From assembly GCA_026122225.1 (NCBI GenBank), contig JANEZZ010001874.1, positions 1 through 64,000 on the forward strand: DNA of 64,000 nt, written 5' to 3'. The notes under the pieces are model-generated. The model did no database searches, was not told where the DNA came from, and saw only the letters and a program-made list of their open reading frames with translations. Below, piece by piece: positions 10,949 to 22,721 of the stretch (its first letter is position 1; the number at the start of each line of letters is the position of its first letter). This DNA comes from Heloderma charlesbogerti (taxonomy: Eukaryota > Chordata > Lepidosauria > Squamata > Helodermatidae). The translations under genes were made by a program, and so were the position numbers.

Positions 10949-11851
10949 TAGGGGTGCACGAAAGTCACTTACCTGGTCTCGCAGCTTGCTTCGCGGTGGG
11001 GGGGAGGCGCTTCGCTGCTCCCCCTGAAGTTCAGGCCGGGGGGGGAGGCATCCCGCCTCGACCAGCCGAAATTCAGGCCGGGGAGGAGGCGCCTCGCCTC
11101 GCTCGGCCACGAAATAAAAAGTAAAAAAAAAAACGCCCCTGTGATAGGCTACGTGACGATTAACGTAGCCTATCATGGCTAGATCTGCAAAGTCAGCCGT
11201 GATAGGCTACGTTAATCGTCACGTAGCCTATCACGGGTGACTTTAAAAAAAAAAAAAGTGCTCCCATAGGGAGCCGCCATTCGCGTTCCTTATTTCGTTG
11301 CTGTAGTCTACGTAAATCTTTACGTAGACTACGGCGAAAATAAGGGCAACGCAAATAGCGTTGCCCTTATTTTCGCCGTAGTCTACGTAATCTTTACGTA
11401 GACTACAGCGACCAAATAAGGAACACAAATGGTGGCTCCCTATGGGGGCCGCCATTAGCCGTACGCGCTTTTTTTTTTTTTAAGTCACCCGTGATAGGCT
11501 ACGTGACGATTTACGTAGCCTATCACAGCTGACTTTGCAAATCTAGCCGTGATAGGCTACGTTAATCGTCACGTAGCCTATCACTGGGGTGTTTTTTTTT
11601 TAACTTTTCTTGGAATGGCGGCGGCGGCAGCCGGTCGAAAGACCTGCTGCCACCCCTGCCCCTGTCGAAGACCTGCCGAACCGCCGCTGGGACCCACCGC
11701 CGGGAGGGACATTCGGGAAATGTAAGTCCCATCCCGGGAGGGGCCGGGGGGCGGGGGGGTGGAGAATTTCTTCCCGAAACTACTTCAGGGGGCCAAATAC
11801 GTTGGCACTCAGCCCCCCGAAGTTTCGGGGAGAAATTCTCCCCCATCCCTA
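10949..11851. mobile_element. Palindromic hAT-type MITE, no clear TSD
   Basis: Left TAGGGGTGCACGAAAGTCAC followed by ACTTACC, right GGAGAAATTCTCCCCCATCC plus CTA. The interior is a symmetric chain: GATAGGCTACGTGACG hairpins, the TAGTCTACGTAAA hairpins around an AACGCAAATAGCGTT centre near 11355, then the mirrored GATAGGCTACG pair. Flanks AATGAATT and TGATACTC do not match. Confidence 0.88.
11615..11721 (+). other. Open 107-nt exon-like module in MITE
   Basis: ATGGCGGCGGCGGCAGCC to the base before GTAAGT (11722-11727) is exactly 107 nt and has no stop. The peptide begins MAAAAAGRKT and ends near GRDIRE. Divergent middle codons remain open. Confidence 0.45.
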
Positions 11852-12328
11852 TGATACTCTTCACTAGGGATATGCATCAGATTTGGCAGAAGACCAAGCA
11901 GAACCAGGCTTCTTCAGACTGTTCCTGGTACTCCCTGAGGTGAAGTGAGCCTCCCTCCAAAGTGGCCAGAACTGGAACTGGAGCCTGCATGAGGCTTCAT
12001 TCAGGATCTGGGCTTTGGAAAGGTAGAGAAAGCACGTGTATGTTGCTTTCCTTTCTCTAAATGCCTATGGGAGAAGAGGAGGGAGGGAGTCAGGTTGAGT
12101 GACAGGTCCACCTTCCGATCATAGGGCATGTTTTACCAGAGGATCTCCAATTTCTGTGCTTGGGGGAGGACAATAATGGGATTGTGAGATGGCTATTCTT
12201 CCAAAGCCACCAGGCTTCCCTATGAAAATAAGCCTTTATCAGTTTTCAAGCAGAATAACTCTCTAGCCCCTGTGCCTATCCTTCTGAACATTTGCAGGTT
12301 TCTTGCCTGGGGACATCTCTATGATATG
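11852..12328. other. No recognised feature; possible decayed MITE left end
   Basis: TAGGGATATGCATCAG at about 11866 resembles a hAT terminus, but I cannot find its right partner. The rest shows no repeat or coding signal that I recognise. Confidence 0.35.
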
Positions 12329-12711
12329 TAGGGATGGTGTGGGAGTCCAAAAATGCCCCCAACTGGCTTCCCAGACCCCACTCAACAAGCCCTGGGGTGC
12401 TGACGGACCCAGCCACTAGGTGCTCTGGAGCTCAGCAAGCAGCTGGAAGCATCATGGCGCTCCAGCACTCTTGCCCTGGCCTCCTCTCATTTCCTGCTGC
12501 CATTTTCATGAATGGGGATTTACATAAATGGCAGAGACACCATTTTTATGCAAAATGGCAGCTCGTCAGACCAGCAGTGACCATGCGCTTGCCCGGCTCA
12601 GTGCGTACCATGTTGGGCAAGGATGGCAGTCTGTGGGCTGGAGTCCAGGAGGCCAAGCCAGGGAAAGTCCGCCAGACTCCAACCCCTTCCTGGACTCTTG
12701 CAACATCTCTA
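12329..12711. mobile_element. hAT-type MITE, GAGTCC subfamily
   Basis: Left TAGGGATGGTGTGGGAGTCC. The right end, read on the minus strand, is TAGAGATGTTGCAAGAGTCC, giving imperfect inverted termini of about 20 bp. The interior has CATTTTCATGAATGG and CATTTTTATGCAAAATGG. A related subfamily member lies at 22722-23258. The flanking 8-mers do not match well. Confidence 0.65.
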
Positions 12712-14940
12712 ATATAAATTTGTGTAAAAAAGCACCACCCTTTTTTCCCTGAAATTTGGCAGGCCTAAAGCCCTCCTAAGGGGCTACTCTGCCTGCAAAT
12801 GTCATTCCTCCCTGACAAACGGGGGGGGGGGGAGTTATAGTCATTTTTGTTAAATTTCCCATAATAGTCAATGAAATGCCCAGAGCCTTGGATTTCCACA
12901 TCTTGACTCGGATTCGGTACCTAACAGCTGCTGAATCAGTCCAGTCAGAATCTGGCCATTTTCCAGAGTTTCAGATCTGGTTCCAGGGTCGAATTTGCTA
13001 TTCACGCATGGGCTATAAGGAAGCAATTATCTTAGTAGATCTATAAATGGAATGGTACTAAATATTCACACTTGAAACCAATTTTTCTAAGGTAAATATG
13101 ATGAGTTCTTGGTCTATTGCTTAGCAATACAATGGCAACAGATCTCATAAACTATGCAGTTCAAGCTTCCAGTATAATTCCTAAATACACGTGGCAGAAT
13201 TAAACCCAAAATTCAAAGTGAATTCCTATTAGTGCATATATGCTAAAATAACAATATCCAAGTATATCCAAGATAGGGCTTGGACATCCAGTTCCACATT
13301 AAGCTAAAAACTCTCTGTATTGTTTTAAATTAGAGGCCCAGTATTTTCCAGCATGCTGCAAAGCTATCATTGAAAGAGATGGAGTGAGCAATCCTATGGC
13401 CCCTAGACAATGTCTGAGGGGCCATAGGATACTGAGGATTCCCCCCTCTGAGGTCAGAGACAGTGATCCCATCTTGGAAGGGGGAGTCAGAGATCTGACC
13501 CCTTCCTCTGCCCCCTTGCAGCCAGCATGGAAAGAAACCATCTAGCAAAATATACAGGGTGAGAGGACTGGGAGATGAAGATCGCCTCCACTGCTCCTCC
13601 GACCCTGCATTGGATGCTTAGACATCTCAGAGTTTGGGGGCTTCCAATCATTGAAGGTGCAATTGATAGGATTGTGCCCTTAGATGCAAATGATGCACTA
13701 AGGCTGCAATCTTACTTGGGAGTAAGTTTCATCAACCTCAGTAGGACTGATGTGTAATTACTCCTGTACCAGTTTGCTCCCTCAGGGCAGAATCCTATGC
13801 ATATTTAAACAGAAAAAAAAGTCCTACAGCTCCCAGCTGCCTGAGAGTTGTAGGATGTTTTCTTGTCTAAACTTGCATATGATTGCATCTTGATGTCTTC
13901 ATTTTTATAAGGATTTCAGAGTGAGGTTTAACAATCAGCCCCTGGACAAAGGATAGCAGCACCCACATCTATTGTCCATTGACAGCAGCAAGAAATACTA
14001 ATAATCCAGGAAAAAATTGTGGAAGTCTATGAACTAGGCAACATTCTTGCAGGGTGGGGGGCAGTGAGAAAAGTGGTGGCAGAGTTCTGGGAACAATTTA
14101 TTTTCTCTTAGTGAAATTACGTTGTGCCCAGACTTTTAGCAGTGGCTTACTTTGATGTTCCTTGAGGTATGTTGTTTATGGGGTCCTGGATCATTTGTTA
14201 TTTTCAACACTTGTGTTTGCCTGTTGACTATAAACCAACAAGTAATGTGGCCAGCTCTGATATAGCACCAATTTAGCTCTCTTCTCTGTGTTCAATTACA
14301 TCCAATTTCTTCCAAAAGTTCTCTAGTCACTGAGCTGAAAAGCTCTCTAACATAATAACTGTGGAAACACTTCACCTATCCAGATTAAAAATGAACACTG
14401 AAATATTTCTGTTAAATGAATAGTACTTTATTGTATGTGTAGAAGATGTCACAATTGGTGGTAATTAGAATCTAATTTGTTTAAAGCATAACTGAATAGA
14501 AATAATTGTACAGAGCTAAATTGCATATGCTTAATTGGATACCATGAAAACAGTGCACTCTGAGAGAGTGCAACTTGTCAGCTGCATTTTCCCCCTGAAG
14601 TTTTTAAGTTATCCTATCCTTCAGTATTCAGGGTGAGTAATAGCACTTAAAATCAAATAAAGACAGCAGAATAGATTATCTTCTGGAAAAAAAGAAAAGA
14701 AGTATACCATAGTGGATCCATAGTGGATCCAAGGGCTAGCTAGTTTATTTTTGACGTAGATCCATTGTATAAGGCCCATGTCAAAGACTTCTAAGGCATG
14801 TCAATGATATCATTATCCTAATGAGTTGCAGTTCAGGGTGACACATTTTGGACCCCTTCCAGTATCCACAAAACCTCCTAGGAATCTTTCCCCAAATTCA
14901 CTGGGTGCCCAAGAGCTTGCCACCAAAATCTGGTCATTTC
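12712..14940. other. Sparse region with a CCTATGGCCCC hairpin repeat
   Basis: Mostly unique-looking AT-rich DNA. At 13391-13429 TCCTATGGCCCCT and its complement form a 13-bp-arm hairpin within about 13325-13555, a segment related in inverted orientation to 50500-50700 (both contain GGTCAGAG and CTTGGAAGG blocks). 13645-13800 carries fragments of a GCAATCCTA-type dispersed repeat. No gene seen. Confidence 0.45.
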
Positions 14941-14943
14941 TTG

Positions 14944-16060
14944 TTGTTGTTGTTGTTCAGTTGTTCAGTCGTGTCCGACTCTTCGTGACCCCATGGACCA
15001 TAGCATGCCAGGCCTTCCTGTCCTGCGCTCTCTCCCGGAGTGTGCTCAAGTTCATATTCATTGCATCGGTGATGCTATCTAGCCATCTCATCCTCTGTCG
15101 TCCCCTTCTCCTTTTGCCTTCAGTCTTTCCCAGCATCAGGGTCTTTTTCAGAGAGTTTTCTCTTCGCATTAGGTGGCCAAAATATTGGAGCTTCAGCTTC
15201 AGTATCTGTCCTTCCAATGAGCACTCAGGGTTGATTTCCTTTAGGATGGACTGATTTGACCTCCTTGCAGTCCAGGGGACTCGTAAGAGTCTTCTCCAGC
15301 CCCACAGTTCGAAAGCATCAATTCTTTGGCACTCAGCCTTCCTTATAGTCCAGCTCTCACAGCCATACATTACTACTGGGAAAACCATAGCTTTAATTAG
15401 ACGGACCTTTGTCGGCAAGGTGATGTCTCTGCTTCTTACTATGCTGTCTAGGTTGGCCATAGCTTTCCTCCCAAGGAGCAAGCGTCTTTTAATTTCATGG
15501 CTACAGTCACCGTCTGCGGTGATCTTGGAGCCCAAGAAAGTAAAATCTGTCACTGCTTCCATTTCTTCCCCTTCTATATGCCAGGAAGTGATGGGGACAG
15601 ATGCCATGATCTTCATTTTTTTAATGTTGAGTTTCAAACCAGCTTTTGCACTCTCCACTTTCACCCTCAACAAGAGGCTCTTGAGATCCTCTTCCCTTTC
15701 TGCCATTAGGGTGGTATCGTCTGCATATCGGAGGTTGTTGATAATTCTCCTGGCAATCTTAATTCCAACCTGTGATTCATCCAACCCGGCGTTTCTCATG
15801 ATGTACTCTGCATATAAGTTAAATAAGCAGGGTGACAATATGCAGCCTTGTCGTACTCCTTTCCCAATTTTGAACCAATCGGTTGTTCCATGTCTGGTTC
15901 TTACTGTTGCTTCTTGACCCTGGTACAGGTTTCTCAGGAGACAGGTAAGGTGGTCTGGTACTCCCATCACTTTAAGAATTTGCCACATTTTGTTGTGATC
16001 CACACAATCAAAGGCTTTAGCGTAGTCAATGAAGCAGAAATAGATGTTTTTCTGGAATTC
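14944..16060 (-). mobile_element. BovB copy 2, 5'-truncated
   Basis: The 3' tail (repeated TTG, then TCAGTCGTGTCCGACTCTTC) is at the left, and the element stops at about 16060 after TTTTTCTGGAATTCT, inside the RT coding region. It is about 1.1 kb, highly similar to copies 1 and 3, and lacks internal insertions. 5' truncation is typical of target-primed reverse transcription. Confidence 0.93.
14957..16003 (-). pseudogene. BovB copy 2: open RT C-terminal fragment (348 codons)
   Basis: An uninterrupted minus-strand frame covers the RT palm and thumb and the C-terminal region. It contains GVRQGCILSPCLFNLY, then NLRYADDTTLM (catalytic YADD), KIMASVPITSWH, MYGCESWTIRK and the terminal RERAQDRKAW...GVTKSRTRL. 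A full BovB RT-containing protein is about a thousand residues, so this is the C-terminal third without endonuclease. The absence of stops suggests a young insertion; the fragment cannot be autonomous. Confidence 0.88.
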
Positions 16061-16108
16061 TGTGCAAAATTCCCCTGAAGAATTTTCCTAATCTTCTTTG
16101 ACTTCCCT

Positions 16109-16403
16109 TGAGATTCTTCCATTATTTCAGCTCAGTTGGAACCTATACATTATCTCTGAATTTGGGGTTAAGCAGGTTCTGATGCCATTTCTAATTATTT
16201 CTTAAATATGCATATGAATCTTGCAAACCATCAAGAAATAGTTAATAATGGCTCATACGTACATGGGTTTGGAAGATGTGTGTGTGTGGATTTGGAAAGT
16301 GTTCAAATTCCTATTAGCTTAGTTTTTGCACAGGGGAATGTAACCTGTAATGTTTCAGGATTGCGGTTCCATATAGAACCGCAATCCTGAAACATTATTG
16401 GAG

Positions 16404-16404
<1 letters not shown>
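16109..16404. repeat. Dispersed repeat with a 48-bp hairpin, copy 1
   Basis: About 300 bp starting TGAGATTCTTCCATTATTTC is repeated at 21080-21375 with few differences. The 3' part holds a perfect hairpin (16349-16396) with 21-bp arms and a CATATA loop, followed by an AT microsatellite. A hairpin near the 3' end suggests a Helitron-like or other DNA element, but no CTRR terminus follows it. Confidence 0.75.

Positions 16405-16440
<36 letters not shown>
16405..16440. repeat. (AT)n microsatellite
   Basis: Uninterrupted AT dinucleotides directly after the hairpin repeat. The second copy of that repeat is also followed by AT repeats (21383-21413), so the tract belongs to the element or is seeded by it. 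Confidence 0.9.
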
Positions 16441-16443
<3 letters not shown>

Positions 16444-16856
16444 GCCAATCGGTTCCTATGTGAGTTGTAGGGAACGAAAATAGCTTAAAAATTGCAACCC
16501 CAGATTTAGAGCTTCCTTTGCAAATCAAAAAGAGCAAGGGAGTGACAGATATGGCACTAGCATTTGCTAGCTCTTCCATCTGGCATTGTTACCACAGAAG
16601 CAAGCAAAGGGGCAAAGAAACCAGCCCTGGTAATGTTATGAAATGTTAGCATTTGGCAGGACCAATATGTGGCTCATATTCTTGTTTATCTGTGCTTTCC
16701 TCTAGCAACTGTAACCAGTCTGTCCCCCACCCCACCCCCCAGTAAAATAGTACCCAGCATATTGGTATTCTCCCACATCCTGAAAATCACACACTTGGTA
16801 TCTACAATAAGATCTCAGTGAAGAGTGCACTCTGAAATGATGACTGTCTAGAAAGT

Positions 16857-16857
<1 letters not shown>

Positions 16858-16901
<44 letters not shown>
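16858..16901. repeat. (AAAT)n microsatellite
   Basis: About eleven AAAT units. Such tails often mark L2/CR1 or SINE 3' ends, but I do not recognise an element body beside this one. Confidence 0.85.
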
Positions 16902-17034
16902 GCAGTTCCAGAGTATGTTTGACTTCTTTGTAGAATCTTTTCACGCTACAATTAGTGGAAAGATTGAGTTGCTCTTTCTGAATTGGTACCTGTGACGAAA
17001 CGGTATATTGTTTTATGGTCTAATTGTTTGTTTG

Positions 17035-17289
17035 TTTGTTTGTTTATTTATTTATTTATTGCATTTATACCCCGCCTTTCTCCCTCTCGCAAGGAACTCA
17101 AGGCGGCTTACATTATCCTTCTCCTCACCGTTGTATCCTCACAACAACAACCCAGTGAGGTAGGTTGGGCTGAGTGTCTATGACTGGCCCAAAGTCACCC
17201 AGTGAGCTTCCATGGCCAAGTGGGGACTAGAACCCGGATCTCCTGGCTCCCAGTCCGTCACTCTCACCACTACACTACACTGCCTCCAT
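17035..17289 (-). mobile_element. MIR/CORE-type SINE
   Basis: On the minus strand a tRNA-like head (GTGTAGTGGTGAGAGTGACG with B box GGTTCTAGTCC) leads into the CORE region (TGGGTGACTTTGGGCCAGTC), then CACTGGGTTGTTGTTGTGAG, and an L2-like tail (GCCGCCTTGAG, GGCGGGGTATAAATG, AAATA repeats). This is the CORE-SINE organisation that remained active in squamates. The AAAC/AAAT-rich tail is at the left. Confidence 0.85.
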
Positions 17290-17544
17290 TATAATGTCTG
17301 TTTGCATGGTTGATGTATTATAACATGTCTTGCCTCTTTAAGACTTTGGTAAGTCGGTGGGAGGGGGAATGGGAAATTTCAGAATTTAAATACTGTCTCC
17401 TGACTGGCTGTGGGTTTTACTGTTGGGAAAGGGAGAATAGCAGGAGCTGGGTTGGTCTTGGAGGGGGAGACAGGGTTTGGTGGCTTGAGGGTTAGGAAGG
17501 ACTCTGGGCTCTAGCTCTGGGACTGGATAGATTCCCTGGGAGGT

Positions 17545-18645
17545 GGTTTTGTTGTTGTTCAGTCGTTCAGTCGTGTCCGACTCTTCGTAACCCCATGGAC
17601 CATAACACGCCAGGCCTTCCTGTCCTGCGCTCTCTCCCGGAGCGTGCTCAAGTTCATATTCATTGCATCGGTGATGCTATCTAGCCATCTCATCCTCTGC
17701 CGTCCCCTTCTCCTTTTGCCTTCAGTCTTTCCCAGCATCAGGGTCTTTTCCAGGGAGTTTGGCCAAAATATTGGAGCTTCAGCTTCAGTATCTGTCCTTC
17801 CAATGAGCACTCAGGGTTGATTTCCTTTAGGATGGACTGATTTGACCTCCTTGCAGTCCAGGGGACTCGTAAGAGTCTTCTCCAGCACCACAGTTCGAAA
17901 GCATCAATTCTTCGGCGCTCAGCCTTCCTTATAGTCCAGCTCTCACAGCCATACATTACTACTGGGAAAACCATAGCTTTGATTAGACGGACCTTTGTCG
18001 GCAAGGTGATGTCTCTGCTTCTTACTATGCTGTCTAGGTTGGCCATAGCTTTCCTCCCAAGGAGCAAGCGTCTTTTAATTTCATGGCTACCGTCACCGTC
18101 TGCGGTGATCTTGGAGCCCAAGAAAGTAAAATCTGTCACTGCTTCCATTTCTTCCCCTTCTATATGCCAGGAAGTGATGGGGCCAGATGCCATGATCTTA
18201 GTTTTTTTAATGTTGAGTTTCAAACCAGCTTTTGCACTCTCCTCTTTCACCCTCAACAAGAGGCTCTTTAGATCCTCTTCGCTTTCTGCCATTAGGGTGG
18301 TATCGTCTGCATATCGGAGGTTGTTGATAATTCTCCCGGCAATCTTAATTCCGACCTGTGATTCATCCAACCCGGTGTTTCTCATGATGTACTCTGCATA
18401 TAAGTTAAATAAGCAGGGTGACAATATGCAGCCTTGTCGTACTCCTTTCCCAATTTTGAACCAATCGGTTGTTCCATGTCTGGTTCTTACTGTTGCTTCT
18501 TGACCCTCGTACAGGTTTCTCAGGAGACAGGTAAGGTGGTCTGGTACTCCCATCACTTTAAGAATTTGCCACAGTTTGTTGTGATCCACACAATCAAAGG
18601 CTTTAGCGTAGTCAATGAAGCAGAAATAGACGTTTTTCTGATGGG
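17545..18645 (-). mobile_element. BovB copy 3, 5'-truncated with a 16-bp deletion
   Basis: The BovB tail begins at about 17545, and the body ends near 18645 inside RT. Compared with copy 2, 16 bp are missing at about 17760 (after CAGGGAGTTT), shifting the frame of the last part. The minus-strand RT frame 17738-18640 remains open (FCFIDYAKAFD, GVRQGCILSPC, NLRYADDTT), then reads out of frame. It is a separate insertion event from copy 2, since the two have different 5' truncation points. Confidence 0.92.
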
Positions 18646-19429
18646 GTAGAGTAGGCAAGGATTTAATAAAAATGCAGAACAACAATACTTTACCACATGA
18701 TAACGCCAACTAACTTGAAACATCTTAGCTTTTGTAAACAAGGTTTAATTTTTATTTTGTTAATACAAACCATGTCATTCTCGGTTTCATTATTAACATG
18801 GAAAAGGTTTGATGATAATAAGAATGTAATAAGCTAGAGTCACAATATCTATACACACAGAGAGAAAGAAACTGAAGGGTCTCTCCTAGCTAAGTGGGCA
18901 GTGGTGGTAGCAACAGTTTTAAACAGTTTTAAAGGTTTGTAAAAGAAAATAGGTTTTCTTTTCTCTGCGGTTGGAGAAAAACACCTCTGTAGTGAATTTT
19001 GAGGTTATTATGGTTGTATCCCTTCCTCACAGTCTCTGGTTTTCCCTAAAGGAAGAAGTTGAGGGAATATAAAGATATTAAGTATGCTAGAGTATGGAAA
19101 GAATCCTTTAACCTCACCCCTAATGCATTATGTGTACCCCAGATTGCCTTGTGTTTAGTATGAATCAGAGTTACTCCATGTTGTTGGCATCATAGTCTCT
19201 AAGAAGCAGACTACACTACAGCCTGTAAGCAGTTTCCCTGAGAATTGGAAGGGAGGATGAATTCGTCCCCAGACTGCAGGCTGATAACTTTGTATTTTGT
19301 GCAGTAACTGAGTGTCAGTAGCTGGCATGCATCCACCCTGGTCCAGGGAAAGAACATTCAGTCCCTTTTCAGATAACACTATGTGATACTGCCTCCAAGT
19401 AATGCAGCACTAGAGCATGGCTAGAGTTC
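18646..19429. other. No recognised feature
   Basis: AT-rich intergenic-looking sequence. The segment just left of the LTR-like promoter may include part of the same LTR (U3), but I cannot place a left boundary. Confidence 0.4.
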
Positions 19430-19600
19430 TTCCCTATATGTGACATATTTCGCTGTATAAAAGCCTGCCCCACTGAACACTCGGGGCTCTCTGTCCCTTT
19501 GCTGACAGAGTGCCTTGCTGGCCATGCAATAAAGTGCTTTCAGATCCAGAGTCTTATCCGTGTCTAGTGTGATCCATTGTCCGGATAGACAACGAACATG
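19430..19600 (+). mobile_element. Solo-LTR-like segment of an endogenous retrovirus
   Basis: A TATA box (TATAAAAG, 19456-19463) is followed about 70 bp later by a poly(A) signal (AATAAA, 19528-19533) and then a segment ending GGATAGACAACGAACA. That order is typical of the U3-R-U5 of a retroviral LTR. No adjacent internal retroviral genes are visible, so it would be a solo LTR. The left edge is undefined, and other LTR element types remain possible. Confidence 0.55.
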
Positions 19601-20759
19601 TGAGCATGTTCCGCTCCTACTACAGGAGTTAGAATTTGTACCTGATGTTGTGGAGATTTGATGAGATAATAACCACAAGTGGGGAAAAGGGTGGATATGC
19701 CACAGTATCCTTAGCAGATTACCCATAATTGTCAAGATTATAGTAACCCACTAAGAGTTGAATAATATCTGCCAAATCTGCAGCTTTCCGAATAAGGTGT
19801 AAGACTAAGAGCCAAAGTACACATTACCTAATCAGGTAGCTTGTATCTGAGGCTTGTTTCACGTTTTATTCTCATATAAGTGTGCAGAGACCTGATTTTG
19901 ATCAGGACCATTGACCTTTCTCCCACCTGTTTTCCTTCCAACAACCCCCACCCCCCAATAGAGACGAGGTTTTAAGAAGCAAGAAAATTCTCCATTGGAG
20001 TCAATGGAGGCTTCTTTTTTTCCTTTCTAAAAAAATCTCCCCACTTGGGGTAGGGGGAGATTTGGGGAAAAATTAGTGGAGGGAGTTTTAACCCACCCTT
20101 CCAGGAGCACCATGGTCCCAATCCAAATCAAGGCCATATGCACTTACACGAGAGTAAAGCAGAAAACAAGCCTCCACTATATACAATGCGATTAATGTCC
20201 TCTGTAGTTTGGCCCCTGATAAACAGGACGTTGAAGATGTTTACCCATTCTCAGTTTCAAGTCACCCATCAGATCTGGAACAATTGGAGCTTACCCCAAA
20301 ATATTCCATTTACCAGAAGTCCACCCTGTAGTTTAATGGGAAAGTGATAGCATGACACCACTCCTTTTTAAGGTATTGAACACCACAGAACATTTTTTTA
20401 AACTTCCTGCTACACTGGAGTAACAGGAGCAGAAAGTAGGCAAACTCAGGGCCAAATAAGTTAGATTCAATTTGTAGTTTGCACTTGTATCTTTTCTTTA
20501 CTTACATATTTATTTTCTAAAATTTATGTCCCATCCTTCCACAGTAAAGAACACCACTCAGAGTGGTTTACATTATTCTAAAATGAAATGTGTTTCTAAA
20601 TGTTGCATATTTGTTGGATAAAAACAGAGCAAACAGAGGAAAGTCACTTGATGAACTTAGCTGAAATGCCCTGTTGAATCAATGCCACTGAGTTATTTCA
20701 AGTCATGTAAAAAAAAGTCCTTCCTGTAGTCATCCTCTAGTCACCCCTTGATAGAAAGC
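19601..20759. other. No recognised feature
   Basis: AT-rich DNA. A weak LINE/SINE 3'-end resemblance lies at 20515-20585 (TTTATGTCCCATCCTTCC, GAGTGGTTTACATTATT). TSD TAGAAAGC at 20752-20759 belongs to the next MITE. Confidence 0.4.
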
Positions 20760-21381
20760 TAGGGATGTCAGAGAATTCTGCCATGGACTCAAGTGAGGCC
20801 AGATTCCTTAGAATCCACCCCCCCCCAGAATCTGTGGTGGAATGGCCTCCCCCCTTGCCACCCCGCGGAATCCCCCCGCGACAGAGCTTACCTGGCAGTG
20901 GATGCGGCTCTGGCAGCAGCTCCAGTGGTGGCAGATGCAACGGCTGTGGATGTGGCGGCAGCGGCGGCGGCCGGTTTCTCAGCCGCTGCCAGGTTGCTGC
21001 AGCCGCAAATGGCGGCCGTCATAGCGGCCGCCATTTGCGTGGCTTCCTTTTGCTGTGATAGGCTACATAAATACTTACATGAGATTCTTCCATTATTTCA
21101 GCTCAGCTGGAACCTATAAATTATCTCCGAATTTGGGGTTAAGCCGGTTCTGGTGCCATTTCTAATTATTTCTTAAATATGCATATGAATCTTGCAAACC
21201 ATCAAGAAATAGTTAATAATGGCTCATACGTACATGGGTTTGGAAGATGTGTGTGTGGATTTGGAAAGTGTTCAGATTCCTATTAGATTAGTTTTTGCAC
21301 AGGCGAACTTAACCAGTAATGTTTCAGGATTGCGGTTCCATATAGAACCGCAATCCTGAAACATTAATGGCTATATATAAA

Positions 21382-21420
<39 letters not shown>

Positions 21421-21929
21421 CCAATATAGCCATCATAGCAGCCCCTACGCTGGCTGCCATTTGCGTGGCTGTCAAGCCGTGATAGGCTACATAAGTATTT
21501 ACGTAGCCTTTCACAGCAAAAGGCAGCCATGCAAATGGTGGCCACTACACCATTTGTGCCCCTGCTCCTTGCCGTAATAGGCTACATAAGTATTTATGTA
21601 GCCTATCATGGCAAAAGGAAGCCACACAAATGGCATAGTGGCCACCATTTGCATGGCTGCCTTTTGCTGTGATAGGCTATGTAAATACTTATGTAGCCTA
21701 TCACGGCTTGACAGCCACAGAAATGGCAGCCAGTGTAGAGGCTGCCATTTGTGGCCACAGCAGCCCGGCCACAGCCGGAGTTCTGGCCGCGACCGGCCCT
21801 GGCTGACAGCTCCGCGAAGTCGCCATGGAGCGGAGCCAGCCGGGAAGGATTCCGGGGGAAGGGACGGAGTGCCTCCCTCCCACCGCCGATGCCCCAGAAT
21901 GGATTGGTGAGTAGGTTCGTATATCCCTA
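20760..21929. mobile_element. Palindromic hAT-type MITE with an internal insertion
   Basis: Left TAGGGATGTCAGAG, right GTTCGTATATCCCTA. The TSD TAGAAAGC and TGGAAAGC (21930-21937) match 7/8. Hairpins: CAAATGGCGGCC near 21010 and TGATAGGCTACATAAG-type near 21480, 21580 and 21680. It is split at 21080 by the hairpin repeat, which landed in the middle of a GGCTACATAAATACTTAC hairpin. Confidence 0.88.
21080..21420. repeat. Dispersed repeat with a 48-bp hairpin, copy 2, inside a MITE
   Basis: Matches 16109-16404 from TGAGATTCTTCC through the perfect 21-bp-arm hairpin at 21318-21365, then AT repeats to about 21413. Its insertion into the MITE hairpin loop post-dates the MITE. Confidence 0.78.
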
Positions 21930-22162
21930 TGGAAAGCACACTCAGTTCTAACTGACAGATTCTTTGGGACAGCAAAGCTGAAGGATAACATACTTTGCTG
22001 CCTGAGGTGAAAGACAAGATGGCATCCTGTCTCCCATACCACATACAGAAGCTGATGGACTGCCAGCTAAATTGTACTTCAATAATAGCAATGGGAGAGC
22101 ACCCTCCACCACACCTGAGGGCAGCAAGCCAGTTTAAGTGATCAGCACTGGCCACTTGACAC

Positions 22163-22485
22163 TAGGGATGGACGAAAGTCCCTTACTTGATCCCACAGCT
22201 TGCTTCGCAGTGGGGGGGAGGCGCTCCATCCTTCCCCCAAAAATTCTGGGTGGGGGGGAGGCGCCCCATCCCTCCCCACCGAAATTCTGGCCAGGGGGGA
22301 GGCACCCCATCCCTCCGGCCAAAATTCTGGCCAGAGGGGAGGCGCCCCATCCCTCCGGCCGTGAAACCTCTTCTCCTGCCAGGATGCAAATGGCGGCAGC
22401 TGTAGCCACCGCCGTTGCGTCCCTGCAGTCAGCCATGATAGGCTACGTAAATGTTTACGTAGCCTATCATGGCTGACTTTGGGAA
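22163..22485. mobile_element. Palindromic hAT-type MITE, right end missing
   Basis: Left end TAGGGATGGACGAAAGTCCC and CAGCTTGCTTCGCAGTGGGG match other left ends. Then come four GC-rich blocks of about 45 bp (CCGAAATTCTGG/CCAAAATTCTGG), a CAAATGGCGGC hairpin and one TGATAGGCTACGTAAA hairpin. The sequence ends near 22485 without a CATCCCTA terminus. Confidence 0.75.
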
Positions 22486-22721
22486 AAAGTCCCAGAGGCA
22501 GTTGCTTTAGTCACTCTGTTGAATGGAACTGATGGATCTGCTCTGGTCTCATCTGTCCTCTAGGACTAGGAGACCAAGGACCACTGGGAAGTTGCAGCCC
22601 CTGCCTCTCAGGGAGAACATCACAGCAAGGGGGAAAACAACCTGGGTCCATACATCCAGTGGTGCAATGAGGTGATTTTAGGCTCTGGACTGAATGGGTT
22701 GGATCCAGACTTAGCCCCACT

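Noticed and set aside
11866..13015. A larger hAT element around 12329-12711 (TAGGGATATGCAT ... GCATGGGCTAT)
   Set aside because: The right-hand terminus matches poorly and no 8-bp TSD is found.
16109..16404. Helitron end (hairpin near 3' terminus)
   Set aside because: The hairpin arms (21 bp) are longer than typical, and no CTRR end or 5' TC start in an A/T target could be placed.
17025..17290. Functional tRNA gene
   Set aside because: The A/B-box-like motifs belong to a MIR/CORE-type SINE with CORE and LINE-like tail, not a folded tRNA.
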